DNA from: Microbacterium sp. A20
GTDB taxonomy: Bacteria; Actinomycetota; Actinomycetes; Actinomycetales; Microbacteriaceae
DNA length: 64,000 bases
Direction: 5' to 3'
NCBI RefSeq assembly: GCF_004794515.1
Contig: NZ_SSDF01000070.1
Location: 102,570 to 166,569 of the forward strand
Below the pieces are notes generated by a model. That model saw nothing but the letters and a program-made list of their open reading frames with translations. It did no database searches and had not been told where the DNA came from. The stretch's first letter is position 1; each line of letters starts with the position of its first letter. Both the position numbers and the translations under genes were made by a program. This document shows, one piece after another, positions 32,234 to 42,800 of the stretch.

Positions 32234-32845
32234 ATGAGAATTTCCGAACTGTCAACCCAGACCGGCGTGACCGTGCCGACGATCAAGTACTACCTGCGAG
32301 AAGGGCTGCTGCCCGAGGGTGAGCGCAGCGCGCCGACTCAGGCCGCGTACGGCGAGAAGCACGTGGAGCGGCTGCGGGTGATCCGGGCGCTGCTCGACGC
32401 GGGGGTGAGCATCGCCGAGACCCGGCGGGTGCTGACGGCCCTGGATGAGCCGCCGGAGAGTGCGCACAACCTGCTCGGGATGGCGCATGCGGCGATCACT
32501 CCGCCGGTGGATGAGTCTTTGGATCTGACGGACGCTGAGGCTCTTGTCGCGGGGCTCGGGTGGAAGCCGGGTATGTGTGACGAGGCGGTGCTGCATGCGG
32601 TCGCGCGGGCGTTGCAGGGGCTGGAGCGCGTGGGGTTCACCGTTCCGGATGCGGCGATGGCGGAGTACCTCGCGAGCATGCGGCGGATTGCGGATGCGGA
32701 GATTGCGGGGGTGCCGGAGGAGTCTGCGGAAGCCGCGGTACGGTACGTGGTGTTGGGGTCGGTGCTGGTGGAGCCGTTGTTGTTGGCGTTGCGGCGGGTG
32801 GCGCAGCAGGTGAGCTCGGGGGAGAGGTTTGGTGGGGACGGATAG
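32234..32845 (+). CDS. MerR family transcriptional regulator
   Basis: A 203-residue regulator. RISELSTQTGVTVPTIKYYL is the MerR winged helix, followed by LREGLLPEGERSAPTQAAYG and the dimerisation helix HVERLRVIRALLDAGVSIAE. The C-terminal effector domain is long and helical (LTDAEALVAGLGWKPGM) with one cysteine, unlike metal-sensing MerR proteins that carry paired cysteines. The ATG at 32234 follows AGAGG. Binding to the two GGATAG dyads and control of the DUF4188 gene is the straightforward inference. Confidence 0.9.
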   Translation: MRISELSTQTGVTVPTIKYYLREGLLPEGERSAPTQAAYGEKHVERLRVIRALLDAGVSIAETRRVLTALDEPPESAHNLLGMAHAAITPPVDESLDLTDAEALVAGLGWKPGMCDEAVLHAVARALQGLERVGFTVPDAAMAEYLASMRRIADAEIAGVPEESAEAAVRYVVLGSVLVEPLLLALRRVAQQVSSGERFGGDG

Positions 32846-32851
32846 CGTCAT

Positions 32852-32869
32852 TCTCAGCGAGCGCTGAGA
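32852..32869. terminator. short palindrome between convergent genes
   Basis: TCTCAGCGAGCGCTGAGA is an 18-bp inverted repeat with a two-base centre. It lies exactly between the MerR stop (32845) and the vsr stop (32872), where a bidirectional terminator is expected. The tiny loop makes it weaker than the other hairpins. Confidence 0.4.
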
Positions 32870-32871
32870 TA

Positions 32872-33300
32872 TCAACCTGATTCACCCCGGCCGCCGATAG
32901 ATGCGCCTACCGTTGCGGCGATGATCGCTGCTACGCCCTCGGGTGCCTCATGCTCCCAGAAGCGCAGCACTGTCCATCCTGCGAGTTGCAGGCGCGCGTC
33001 CGACTCGCGATCGCGCTCGATATTCCGCCGAAGTTTTGGAAGCCAGTAGTCGCTATTACGTTTCGGGTAGGTGGCATGAATCGGGCAGCCGTGCCAGAAG
33101 CAGCCATCGATATAGATGGCGACACGGGCGCGAGTGAACACGATATCGGCGCGGGATCGACCGCCAATCGGCGCGAAGTCCACCCGATATCGGAGACCAG
33201 CAGCATGAATCAACCGTCGGACGGCCAACTCCGGCTTGGTGTCGCGGCGTCGATTTCCGCGCATCGAACGTCGTGACCCCTCGGTGCTCGCCCACGACAT
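32872..33300 (-). CDS. vsr: very short patch repair (Vsr-like) endonuclease
   Basis: A 142-residue protein of the Vsr/PD-(D/E)XK superfamily. MRGNRRRDTKPELAVRRLIH, the catalytic aspartate in SRADIVF (D52), and the zinc-binding block GCFWHGC (C67, H70, C72) are all present, as is the WTVLRFWEHE strand. Vsr nicks beside T:G mismatches that arise when 5-methylcytosine deaminates. It is the last gene of the DISARM operon, 61 bases after drmC, which makes sense because the operon also encodes a cytosine methylase. Whether it repairs or cuts foreign DNA is not known. Confidence 0.9.
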   Translation of the reverse strand: MSWASTEGSRRSMRGNRRRDTKPELAVRRLIHAAGLRYRVDFAPIGGRSRADIVFTRARVAIYIDGCFWHGCPIHATYPKRNSDYWLPKLRRNIERDRESDARLQLAGWTVLRFWEHEAPEGVAAIIAATVGASIGGRGESG

Positions 33301-33361
33301 GAGAGCAGCTTATGTCGCCCTGGTTTAACCGAGTACGAACTATCAGCTGCTCGCTTTATCG

Positions 33362-34069
33362 TCAGGAAGTCGACTCCAGAAGATACAGATGCCCTTCGTT
33401 CAACAGAGTCGCATAGCGCTGACGGACACTTGAGGCGAAATCCGGGTCTCGGATGATGACGCCAGCCTCAAGGTTCTTCTCGTGAGCGGCCTCGGAGAGA
33501 TTCGCACTGGTGATGAAAGCAGTGCTGGAGTCGACGACGACCACCTTGGAGTGTTGAACACCGCCGAGGGGGCCGGGCTTGAAGCCGAGGAAGCGCGCGC
33601 CGTGCAGCTTCTCCTGCATCCAGGCGGCTGTTTTCCCATCATTCAAGTTCGCATCCACAAGTACGGTTGTTTTCACCCCGCGCGCCACGGCTCGCCACAG
33701 GGATTGCATGTACGCCGAGTTCGATGAGGCAGAGTACGTCGAGGCGAAGACGTCCTCGGTGGCTTCGTCGATGAGGTGCGCGATGGCGGCAGTGGTGTGG
33801 TCGCCGTCGCCCGCAAAGGTCGGTCCGCTCCACACTGCACGCAGGTCCATCCCGTTCGACTTCGCCGCTGCAGAGAACCCACGGAGCACCGCCGCCAGAT
33901 TGGCCGCGCCGAGCACCGTGAAGCACTCGGCAAGCGATGCTTGAGATAGACCAGCCGGTAGTTTCGCCGACGCCTTCGCGAGGCTTCCGTCGATCTCGAG
34001 GCTCGAAGCGAGCTTGAGTGCGAGCGACGGCGATATCGCCCGAGCCAGCTTCTCGATCGCCTCGGCCAC
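33362..34069 (-). CDS. drmC: DISARM protein DrmC, phospholipase D-like
   Basis: A 235-residue protein with a single C-terminal PLD motif (HSKVVVVDSSTAFITSANLS, near residue 171). The N-terminus is helical. A single HKD motif implies a dimeric active site. In DISARM, DrmC is the PLD-domain component; it has been reported as less critical than DrmA and DrmB in some hosts. The GTG start lies three bases after the drmB stop, with GGAG upstream, so it is in the same transcript. Nuclease activity is a plausible reading but not shown here. Confidence 0.85.
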   Translation of the reverse strand: MAEAIEKLARAISPSLALKLASSLEIDGSLAKASAKLPAGLSQASLAECFTVLGAANLAAVLRGFSAAAKSNGMDLRAVWSGPTFAGDGDHTTAAIAHLIDEATEDVFASTYSASSNSAYMQSLWRAVARGVKTTVLVDANLNDGKTAAWMQEKLHGARFLGFKPGPLGGVQHSKVVVVDSSTAFITSANLSEAAHEKNLEAGVIIRDPDFASSVRQRYATLLNEGHLYLLESTS

Positions 34070-34072
34070 GCG

Positions 34073-36169
34073 TCAGCTCCAGCTCTCGTAATCGATGCCG
34101 GCGAGCAGCGGGGCGAGCCCCTGGGAACCGGCACTCAGGTCGAGCACGAACCGTCGATCGAGGAATCGATTCGCCCGCTCGCAGGAGGTCTCCGAGACGA
34201 AGGCGCAGAAGTGGCAGGCGGCTCCGTGCAGGAAGTCCTCCTGATCGCGCGGCACGCGGTGGGCGCATATCGGATCGGATGAGCATCGTCGAGAGCGGTG
34301 CAGAGCCTCATGCATCACCGACTCGAGCCGCTCCGTGCGTGCCAGGTCGACTAGCCCGCCGAGTGTGCCCTCGCTGTCGGGCGAGGTCGTCGTGATCAGG
34401 ATGCCGGCCGCTGGCGCTCTGCCGTCTGCCTCCCGCCACGCATAGATCCGCTCCGACAGCGATGCCGATCCGTAGCCGCTCGACATCGCCATCTCGCGGA
34501 TCAACAGGTGCGACAGGGTATGCAGCGCCCAGTAGCGGGGCGGAGGCATCCGCGCGTCGGCGTCGAGTTCGGCGGCGGTGCGGCTCTGGCGCCGAGCGAG
34601 GTTGCGTTCATGTGCTGCGACGTGCGCATCCCAGACCTCGTTCTCCAGGACGCTCGACTCCCATGAGGAGATGACTTTCTCGTCGAAACGGAGGAAGACG
34701 CCTTCACCACGGTCCTCGGTGGCTGGCACCCATGTCGGCTTGCCGGACAACGAGATGGGTGCGACCCGGCCGGGCTCATCGCCAACCCGGTCGAGCGCAT
34801 CGATTCGGGTGAATCCGATGAAAGCGTTAGCTTTCCGGATGCGGTCGACGGCAATCACTTCGTGGAGAGGAGCTGCGATGGAGGATGCGATCTCAACCGA
34901 ATGCACTTTGAACCCGTTCCTCCGATCCTCGGCGAGGAACTCGTCCGGGTGTGTGAGCGTTTCCCATTCGGGCACCAAGAGGTGGTTGGGGTCGTAGACC
35001 GTCGACACCGGCGAAGCCGGGATGAGTGGAGGAAGATCGCCCTTCGCCACCTGAACGGCGTGCCAGAGGTCTTCGTCAGAGATACCAGCGAACTTCCCGG
35101 TCATGCTCTCAGGTGCGAACTCGCGCCACGAGCTCACCGCTGCGAGCGAGGTGAGCTTCATCACCTGGGCCGGAGGCAGTCCCATGACCTCACCTACGGT
35201 GTCGGCGGGCTTCGGTTCCCTGCGCGATGGCAGCACGAGCACACTCGCCGTTGCCGGAAACCACTGATTCGCCGCACCGAGCAGCATCAACCGAACCTCG
35301 CCCTCGCAAGGATCGGTCGTCGAGGCGAATGAGGGCAGGTGCGGGTGCCGCCCGCGGCAGTTCGGCAGGGAGGTTTCGCCACCGGCCCGCGTCAGCTCGG
35401 CGATATTACGGGACGAGTCGCACTGCACGCATTTGATCGTCACCTGCGGGCCGAGGTTCGAGCGCCACTCCAGCATCCGCAACTGTGGATTCGGCACGCA
35501 GTCGGTGGGATGCCCGTCGGCGCCGTGCACCCAGTCAATGTAAGGGAACTCGTCGAGATGACCGTTCGTGCAGGCGATCAAGTAGCGGGCCGGTACAGCG
35601 ATGCGATCCCGGCCAGTGCCACCCTTGAATCGCCCCTTGCACTTCCGGTGCAGGAAGCGTGCGAGGTCGGGCCGGTGCTTGCGGGTGTTCTCGAAGTCGA
35701 AAACCCCCGCCGAAACGGGCGCGAGCAGGTCGCATCCGGTGCAGCGCAACCACTGAGGGAAAACTCGGGTCGGGATGCCGATAGGCGCCGTCTCTCCACC
35801 GCCGAACATCTCTGGCATCCACGGCGGCTGGCGAAGCTCGCCGACCTTCTCGAGCCCGGGCTGGGAACGCACCGCCTGAAGAAGTCGGGGCACAAGAACG
35901 AGCGTCGGGTCCCCGCCCATACGCGCGTACGCTTTGTCCCACGCATCGATGCCTTGTGGCATGACCGCGATGTGCGGGAGGTCCACGGTCGCACCGATAC
36001 CCGACGTGTAGAGCATCGCATTCGGCCTGACGGATCCGACTCGCGCTCGATTCTTCGTCTTCAGCTCGGAATCGACGAACGGGTCGGCGACCTCACCGGG
36101 CACCCCTGGTGCGACGTTAGGAATGACGCCTTCGGATGCTGCGGGGGCGTCGCTCTCGAGATCGGTCAT
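34073..36169 (-). CDS. drmB: DISARM protein DrmB (DUF1998)
   Basis: A 698-residue protein. The C-terminal DUF1998 region is marked by LHTLSHLLIREMAMSSGYG and a cysteine cluster (CSSDPICAHR, ACHFCAFVSETSC) near residues 630-666 that may bind zinc. The N-terminal half has further CxxC-type pairs (RCTGCDLL, KCVQCDSS). DUF1998 proteins accompany DrmA helicases, and DrmA and DrmB form the core that recognises incoming DNA. The ATG overlaps the drmA stop by four bases (ATGA), so the two subunits are made together. The N-terminus is assigned at 36169 because AAGGA precedes it. Confidence 0.9.
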   Translation of the reverse strand: MTDLESDAPAASEGVIPNVAPGVPGEVADPFVDSELKTKNRARVGSVRPNAMLYTSGIGATVDLPHIAVMPQGIDAWDKAYARMGGDPTLVLVPRLLQAVRSQPGLEKVGELRQPPWMPEMFGGGETAPIGIPTRVFPQWLRCTGCDLLAPVSAGVFDFENTRKHRPDLARFLHRKCKGRFKGGTGRDRIAVPARYLIACTNGHLDEFPYIDWVHGADGHPTDCVPNPQLRMLEWRSNLGPQVTIKCVQCDSSRNIAELTRAGGETSLPNCRGRHPHLPSFASTTDPCEGEVRLMLLGAANQWFPATASVLVLPSRREPKPADTVGEVMGLPPAQVMKLTSLAAVSSWREFAPESMTGKFAGISDEDLWHAVQVAKGDLPPLIPASPVSTVYDPNHLLVPEWETLTHPDEFLAEDRRNGFKVHSVEIASSIAAPLHEVIAVDRIRKANAFIGFTRIDALDRVGDEPGRVAPISLSGKPTWVPATEDRGEGVFLRFDEKVISSWESSVLENEVWDAHVAAHERNLARRQSRTAAELDADARMPPPRYWALHTLSHLLIREMAMSSGYGSASLSERIYAWREADGRAPAAGILITTTSPDSEGTLGGLVDLARTERLESVMHEALHRSRRCSSDPICAHRVPRDQEDFLHGAACHFCAFVSETSCERANRFLDRRFVLDLSAGSQGLAPLLAGIDYESWS

Positions 36170-39100
36170 TTGTCGTCCTTCCTCCGCGTAAAGGTCCACT
36201 TCGGGGTCGCGGTCGACGCGGGTTCCGTCAGTTTGCCGGGGAACGGCGATACGAGCAGGTCGATCTCAGGCTGCACCTCGCGCATCGAGTTCGCGACCTG
36301 GAAGAGTCGGTCTCCGTCTTCGCCGATCGTGTCCTCGGGGCTGACCAGCAGCGGCACGATGTGTTGCTTGGGCAACGACTTGCGGGCATACGTCAGCCCA
36401 CCGCCGTGCAGGTCGGACCGCTCGGTCCATTCGTCGAGTCGGAAGACGAGCTTGCTCTTCGTCAGCGCGGCCGCGGCGTCATCGCTCGCCTGTGCGACGC
36501 GGTCTACGAGCCTGTCGACGAGCGCGTCGACGGTTGCACGTCGGTACGTGATGCGCCCGGCGCCGGCTACTGCATCCGGCGAGAGCGAGACGTCAGCCGC
36601 GGCACCCGCATCGATCACGCGGGCAGCCGAGACGATAAGCCCCGTGAGTCCGCGTTCGAGGGAGGCCTCCGAGAACGGTGTGACCGACAGCGCCTCAACG
36701 TTCGCGTAGAACGTGTCGTGGTAGTGCTCGAACTGCTCGTAGTGCGCCATGTCGCGAGGACGCGATCGGTTTGCGAGGGTCACGACCAGACCCGGCTTCT
36801 CCTTCTCACGACCGACTCGGGAGGAGGCCTGGATGTACTCGGCCGTGTTCTTCGGCTGACCGACGATCAGCATGAGTCCGAGACGGGGCACGTCGACACC
36901 GACCTGGAGCATGGATGTTGCGAGCACGACATCGAACGGCAGTTCGCGATCGGGCAGCTTCTCGCCGGCTTTGAGCTTCGTGGCGATCAAGGCACGACCC
37001 GTGGTGGAGTCGAGCTCGGCATCGAACGGCGATGCGAGGTGCGTGAGCGTCTTGCTGATCTCCGACGACGAGATGCGCGAGGTCAGCTCGCCGATGCGTA
37101 GCGGGGTCCGCCGACGCGGGTACCCGCTCGACTTGTCCGGGTTGCTGACACGTGTTGTGACATCATCCTCGAGGTAGCGCCGCATGCCCGCGAGCTCGCG
37201 CGTGGCCGAGAAGTAATCGACCACGGTGAGGTACGGCTCGGCGGCATCCCCGTGAGTGTCGAAGAGCCGCTGTCCAGCGAGCAGCAGGATTTCGCTGAGA
37301 CGGATCTCCGCGAGCGTGAGCCGGGCGCCGTGGAGACAGACACCCAGGTACTTGCGCCCGGGCTCCTCGTCGAGCGGAACCTCCTTCGAGAAGAAGGTGT
37401 CGCTGACGCTGAGCACCTGAGGCGGGAACACCTCGACATCGCGCGCGTATAGCCGTTGCACCTGCTCGGCCGCCTTGCGCACGGTCGCCGTGGACGCGAT
37501 CACGAGCGGCTTGGCCGTCTTCGCGGCATCCGCTTCGCCGAGCTCCCAGCTCGACAGCACATCGATGGCGCCTTCGAAGAGCCCGACGGCGGTGCCGAGG
37601 GCGCCGGTGATGAGGTGCAGCTCGTCCTGGATGATGAGGTCCGGCGGTCGGAGTCGACCGGTCGGCTGCACCTGCGTCGGCGGGTACGTGCTTCCGTTCG
37701 CCGTGCTCGCGTTGTGGTGGTCAGCCCCGCAGATGCTCGCGTCCGTGTCCGGGTGCTTGTACCCGTGGCGCGGGCACTTCTTCGCCACGTAGCCGAAGAG
37801 GCTCGCCGCCTCGCCTTCGCGTGCGAGTCGAGCGAACTTGTCGACCGTCGCGAGCAGGAAGGTCGGCGGGTGCCGGTAGATCTCATCGTCGACCGTGAGC
37901 ACCGGGAGGCCCTCGACAGCCGTACCACCTGCACTGAACGGGCATCCGTTGCGATTGTTGCCGCAGTAGACCCGGATGCGTTTCGCGACGTCGTCGGCCT
38001 CGACGTTCGCCTTCGGATTGATCGGAGTTCCGCACCACGGGCAGTGGCTGAATTGCAGCACCGTGAGACCGAAGGCGGCGCCCTCGCTGTCGCGCACGCT
38101 CTTCACCTGGTCGGCCGCTTCGGCGTACCGCTTCGGGCTCACGCTCGATCCGACCCAGAGTCCGATGCGGAACGGCACATCGCCCCAGACGGTCGGATCT
38201 TCCCGGCGCACTATCTCGGCGGCACACATCAGCGTTGTCGCTCGCAGGAACTGCTGCGATGTGAGCAGTCGCAGCGTGTACCGCATGAGTACGGCGACAC
38301 CGTCGCCGCCGTCGAGCAGCCCGTCGGGTGTCTCGACCTTGCCCTGCAGACGACGGATGCCGAAGGTGAACGCCGCGAGACCGAGATACGCCTCGGTCTT
38401 GCCGCCACCGGTCGGGAAGAACAGCAGCTCGGCGCGAGGGAAGTCGGACGAGCGGCGCTTGTGGGTCGGATCGACGACCGCCGGCAGCTGCATCAGGATG
38501 AAGGCCAGTTGGAACGCGCGCCAGGATGCCGCCTTGTCTCCGTAGCCCTCGATCTTCGTGGTCGCCGCAGCGATCGTGACAGAGGGCTCGGCGATGCGCA
38601 CGGCCGCGATCTGCGAGCGGATGCGCTGGTCGCGCATTGTGCGATTCATGAACCAGAACGCCCGCTGCGCATGCTGGTCGGTCGTGAGCAGGTCGAGGCC
38701 GGCGCGGAGCCGGTCGAGCGCAGCTTCACCGTCAGCAATACCGATGGCGCCTTCCTTGCGGAGCCACTCGGGGAGCTGCTCCTTCGCAGCCGCCTGCTTC
38801 TTCAGCCACACGTCGTAAGCATCGATGAGCGGTTGGAGCCCGGCGCGCAGCTGGGTAGGGTCCGCTTCCATGAGCGCACGCATGCTGAGTACGGCACCCG
38901 GTACGTCCGGCGCCTGGGTCTGCGGTACCTCAGCGGTCGGCAGCCAGGTCGTGCGCACGGCCGATGCGCGACGGACATCCTCGGGGGAGACATCCCAGGT
39001 GGCGGACGCGGTGCGACCGACGGCAAACTCCAGACGGTCGCGGTACAGCAGGTCGAGACGACGAACCTCCTCATCGCGCGAGGCGCGATCGTCGACGAGC

Positions 39101-39852
39101 GCATCGCGAGTCGGGAGGAATACGGCGGATGCCGCGTCGGGGGCGGTTACTTCGAGCTGGGCTTGGAACAGCCAGAGTCTCGGAGGCAGCTCGCGCCCGG
39201 TCTGCTTGGAGTTGAGCAGGGCCGCCTCCACGACGCGACGACCTTCGTGATCGAACACCTCAACGGAGAGGTCCACATCGTCGGCGAACGCACGGCGCAC
39301 GGATGCCCCGCTCTCGATCGTGGAGATGCCGATATCGACGGTCTCTTCGAACGGGGTGCGGTCGTAATAGGTCTGGGTCCGGCCCTTCTCATCGACCTTG
39401 CGGTGCGACTCGTACCTGCCCCAGCGGGCGATGAAGCGCAGCGTCAACGTCTCGGCGCTGACCTGGAAGCGGATGCCCATCGACGACGGAGCGATGATCT
39501 TGGACTCGGGTCCACGATCTTCATCAGAGTCGGTGGGAGACGCCTCACCGATGGTCTCCTCTTCATCGGCCGGCACGCCCTGCACTTCGTGCGCAGCCGA
39601 CAGATCGGCGACCGCGAGCGTTTCGTCATTGCGGACGTCGTCGAGCGTCGCCGCGGAGGCGGTGGGGGTCGTCGCTGAGTCGGGCCCCTCGAGCAGAGAG
39701 ATCGGCGCCAACGCGCCCGCCAGGTAGCGACCGCGCGGCGTGCCGACGATCGTCTCGGTCGGCCCGTCCCACGGCCCGACGAGGTCGCGTTCGAGCAGGT
39801 CGAACAGCTCGTTGCGAACGTGCGCCGAGGTTGTGCTGGTTTCGTCGCTCAC
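36166..39852 (-). CDS. drmA: DISARM helicase DrmA
   Basis: A 1228-residue superfamily 2 helicase. Walker A reads PTGGGKTEAYLGL (near residue 480), the DEAD-box equivalent IIQDELHLITG (near 743) and the C-terminal helicase block ends in QASSRVGRE (near 1010). A zinc-ribbon-like segment (CPWCGTPIN, CGNNRNGCPF) lies between. The GTG start overlaps the drmMI stop by one base (TAGTG); the upstream part of the frame is shadow sequence. DrmA unwinds or translocates on DNA as the DISARM motor. Size, motifs and neighbours all fit. Confidence 0.92.
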   Translation of the reverse strand: MSDETSTTSAHVRNELFDLLERDLVGPWDGPTETIVGTPRGRYLAGALAPISLLEGPDSATTPTASAATLDDVRNDETLAVADLSAAHEVQGVPADEEETIGEASPTDSDEDRGPESKIIAPSSMGIRFQVSAETLTLRFIARWGRYESHRKVDEKGRTQTYYDRTPFEETVDIGISTIESGASVRRAFADDVDLSVEVFDHEGRRVVEAALLNSKQTGRELPPRLWLFQAQLEVTAPDAASAVFLPTRDALVDDRASRDEEVRRLDLLYRDRLEFAVGRTASATWDVSPEDVRRASAVRTTWLPTAEVPQTQAPDVPGAVLSMRALMEADPTQLRAGLQPLIDAYDVWLKKQAAAKEQLPEWLRKEGAIGIADGEAALDRLRAGLDLLTTDQHAQRAFWFMNRTMRDQRIRSQIAAVRIAEPSVTIAAATTKIEGYGDKAASWRAFQLAFILMQLPAVVDPTHKRRSSDFPRAELLFFPTGGGKTEAYLGLAAFTFGIRRLQGKVETPDGLLDGGDGVAVLMRYTLRLLTSQQFLRATTLMCAAEIVRREDPTVWGDVPFRIGLWVGSSVSPKRYAEAADQVKSVRDSEGAAFGLTVLQFSHCPWCGTPINPKANVEADDVAKRIRVYCGNNRNGCPFSAGGTAVEGLPVLTVDDEIYRHPPTFLLATVDKFARLAREGEAASLFGYVAKKCPRHGYKHPDTDASICGADHHNASTANGSTYPPTQVQPTGRLRPPDLIIQDELHLITGALGTAVGLFEGAIDVLSSWELGEADAAKTAKPLVIASTATVRKAAEQVQRLYARDVEVFPPQVLSVSDTFFSKEVPLDEEPGRKYLGVCLHGARLTLAEIRLSEILLLAGQRLFDTHGDAAEPYLTVVDYFSATRELAGMRRYLEDDVTTRVSNPDKSSGYPRRRTPLRIGELTSRISSSEISKTLTHLASPFDAELDSTTGRALIATKLKAGEKLPDRELPFDVVLATSMLQVGVDVPRLGLMLIVGQPKNTAEYIQASSRVGREKEKPGLVVTLANRSRPRDMAHYEQFEHYHDTFYANVEALSVTPFSEASLERGLTGLIVSAARVIDAGAAADVSLSPDAVAGAGRITYRRATVDALVDRLVDRVAQASDDAAAALTKSKLVFRLDEWTERSDLHGGGLTYARKSLPKQHIVPLLVSPEDTIGEDGDRLFQVANSMREVQPEIDLLVSPFPGKLTEPASTATPKWTFTRRKDDK

Positions 39853-42800
39853 TAGAACATCGCTCCTTCGGGCTTCGCGGAATCCTCCAGCGACTTGCCC
39901 TTCTTCTTCGAGCCGAGCCCGGCCGCGGCCTCGGCGGCCGCGCGTCGGTGGTTCTCCTCGAGCAGCCGGTCGAGGATCTCGACCCGCGCCGCTGGGCTCA
40001 CCGTCCACCGCTCCATCTGACGGTATGTGTGGAAGCCGTGGTCGAGCAGAATGTCGGTCCATCCGTACGCATCCACCACTGCCTCATCGATCTGCACATG
40101 GATCGAGCGGATGAGGTCGACATCCGCATCGCCCTGCGCATCGGGTGAATTCACGAGATTGTAGAGCGCGGTCAGCCCGAGCTGACGCCGCAACATGATC
40201 TCTCGGCGTAGGTTGTCCAACTGCCATCCGGCCTCGGCGAGCTGCGCCGTACTCCTCGGTCGAGGAAAGGTTACAAACACGTCCGACGGCGTATAGCGGG
40301 GGTCTGAGCGAAGGCCGGACCCGTAGTAGATCGCCCAAACTTGGTGTGTCGTAGACGACAGGACGGCCTGCTGGGCGAAGTTGTCGGTTGCGAACACGAC
40401 GACGGAGTGAGTGAACACCTGTTGAGCCGGCACCCGAAGTGGCATAAGCGCTTTGCTGGTGATAGCGATGGCAAGCACAGAGCTCAAGGAGGAAATCGCG
40501 GTCCGCATTGCCCTCGCGTCCCGCTCGTATCTCCACCACCGCGCCTGCAGCTTTGGTTTCTTGTCCAGAGTCATTCGATGCGGTCGAACGTGAGTTTCAA
40601 CGTGGTCGAGGACTGCTCTGTACTCCTGAGCCTCTGTCAACTCCATGTTGTAGAAGTCCGCCGCCCACATTGGGGCCGAACCGGACGGGTTGCTGTTGAT
40701 GTCGATTCCACCGAGGGTGGGGAAAAGGACACGCGAGTTCCGCGAATCTAGCGCGATGAATTCTTCTGCGCGGTCAAGAGTGAGTTCGAATCCCGTCCCA
40801 TTCATATAGCATCCGACAAACGCTTGGTTCAGATTCTCAGCCAACGATTCGGGCAATCGCTCAGACCGCCCGCTTGGCTCAAGGAAAGACGAGATCCTTG
40901 CCGTCGGGACCCCGTCGCAGATGGCTCGAACACCCTCGGCCAACGGTCGTCTGGTTGCCCATACAGCTGCGTACTCGACGTTGGCGCCACTGGCAGGCCA
41001 CGGGCGACTCTGAATCGCCCGAACTATAGTCATCCCTTTCCCTGAGAGCCGGTCAAGTGCCACTTCGCGCGTGTCGCCTTGCGCGATGGTGTTGGTCGCA
41101 ATCAGCCCAATCGTGCTTCCCGCCGAAGAGATGTCCGCTTGTCGGCAGAAGAAATAGGCAGACAAGTCGGCGTTGCCCCGCGCTCCGTCGGCCACGACGC
41201 TCACGAGCCACTCGCGCAGATCAGATCCGATCGCGTTGGAGACCTGTTTCCCGGGTACGAACGGCGGATTTCCGATGATCGCGTCAAACCCTCCATGATC
41301 GTGGAGCACATCGGGGGCTTCGATGATCCAATGCAACGGCTTCCAGCGCGCTTCACCGGTGTTGACTGTCGGGGTGAGCCCGGCTCGGGTGATGGTTTCG
41401 AGGCGTCGATGGTCGGGAGTGGCGTCGCTTTCGGGGTACGCATCGCGAAGCGCATCGGCAAGTTCGTCATAGCGAGCATCAAGCTTCATGCCTGGCTTGC
41501 CCCCCTGAAGCAAGCCAGCTGCGATGATCCCGTCAGCAACATCGCGCAGCTTCGACGTGACCCGCTTTGACTCTTCAAGCAGCGCTCGCTTTGCCCGTGT
41601 CGAGCGCATTCGATCCGCGTCGTCAACCTGCCCCGAGGCGAGCTCCCGTCGCAGTCGAGCCGCCTTCTCCAAGTCTGCATCGACATCGAAGCGCAGCAGC
41701 TTCCGCGGCTTTATCTTGCTCTTCGACGGATCGATGTGCTGGTAGCGCAGTTGATCCTCAGTCGTCACCCCGAGCAGCGAGTTCCCATGGAACACTCGGT
41801 CGTCGACGAACGAGAACGGTTTTCCAGGATCCATCGAGATGAGCCAGAGCGAGAGCTTGCACATTTCGACGGCCATGCCGTTGATATCGGCACCGTAGAG
41901 GCAGCGGGCGACGACCTCGCGGATCGCCCAGCGTTCGAGCTCGGGCTCCTTCGCGACATCCAGACCTTCGAGTGCTCGCGCCTCGACGAGTCGGGCCGCT
42001 AGATACCGTGCCGCCGCGACGAGGAAAGCGCCGGAACCCACGGCGATGTCGGCGACCTTGAGGTCGAGGATCTCGGTCGACGACTTCAGCTTCCACTGAG
42101 TTTCGTCTTCGGTATCGAGCGGGCCGGGGGAATACACGAGCGGCTGGAGTGCGTGCATCACGACCTCTTCTGCAAGAGATCGCGGGGTGTAGTGCGTGCC
42201 CGTGTTCGCGCGCTGCGGTGATTCCGTCATCACGATGCCGCCGGCTGGGACGACATAGGGGAAGTCGCGCAGGTCGGTGCGGATGAGGCCGGCGAAGGGC
42301 AACAGCTGCTCTGCGGTCTCGTCATCATCGAGCAGCGTATGGCGGAGCTTCGTCCGGGCCTCGGCCTCCTGCTCGTCATCCGCTGACGCATACGACTTCG
42401 CGATTTGATTCGCGGTCTTCGGCTTCGCGTGCTCCTGCGTCTTCTTAAGATGCTCGATGAGGCGCTTCGCGAAGTTCGCCGGTGTTGTGGCCGCTGCAGC
42501 GATCGCTTCGAGTTCGGTAAGCGGGATCTCGGGCTCGAAGCCCGCCTTCCCCTTGAGTCCGACCGTGAGCTCGGTCGCATACTCTGCCGAGTAGCCGAGC
42601 AGGCCTTCGTACACGTATCCGATCTGTTCGACGTCGAGCTCACGGAACGAGAGGTGCCGTGCGTCGCCGGCGACGATTGCGATCTGCACCGCATTCAGCA
42701 CCTTGAGCATCGCCCGGTCGGAAACGCGGACGAGGAGGCGGCCTTGTTGGTTGGTGGCTTCGAGCCATGGGAAGCGGGCCGGTTCGAATAGCGACCCCCC

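Noticed and set aside
40771..40800. GAGTTCGAATCCCGTC resembling a tRNA T-arm
   Set aside because: It lies inside drmMI, with no acceptor stem or anticodon arm around it.
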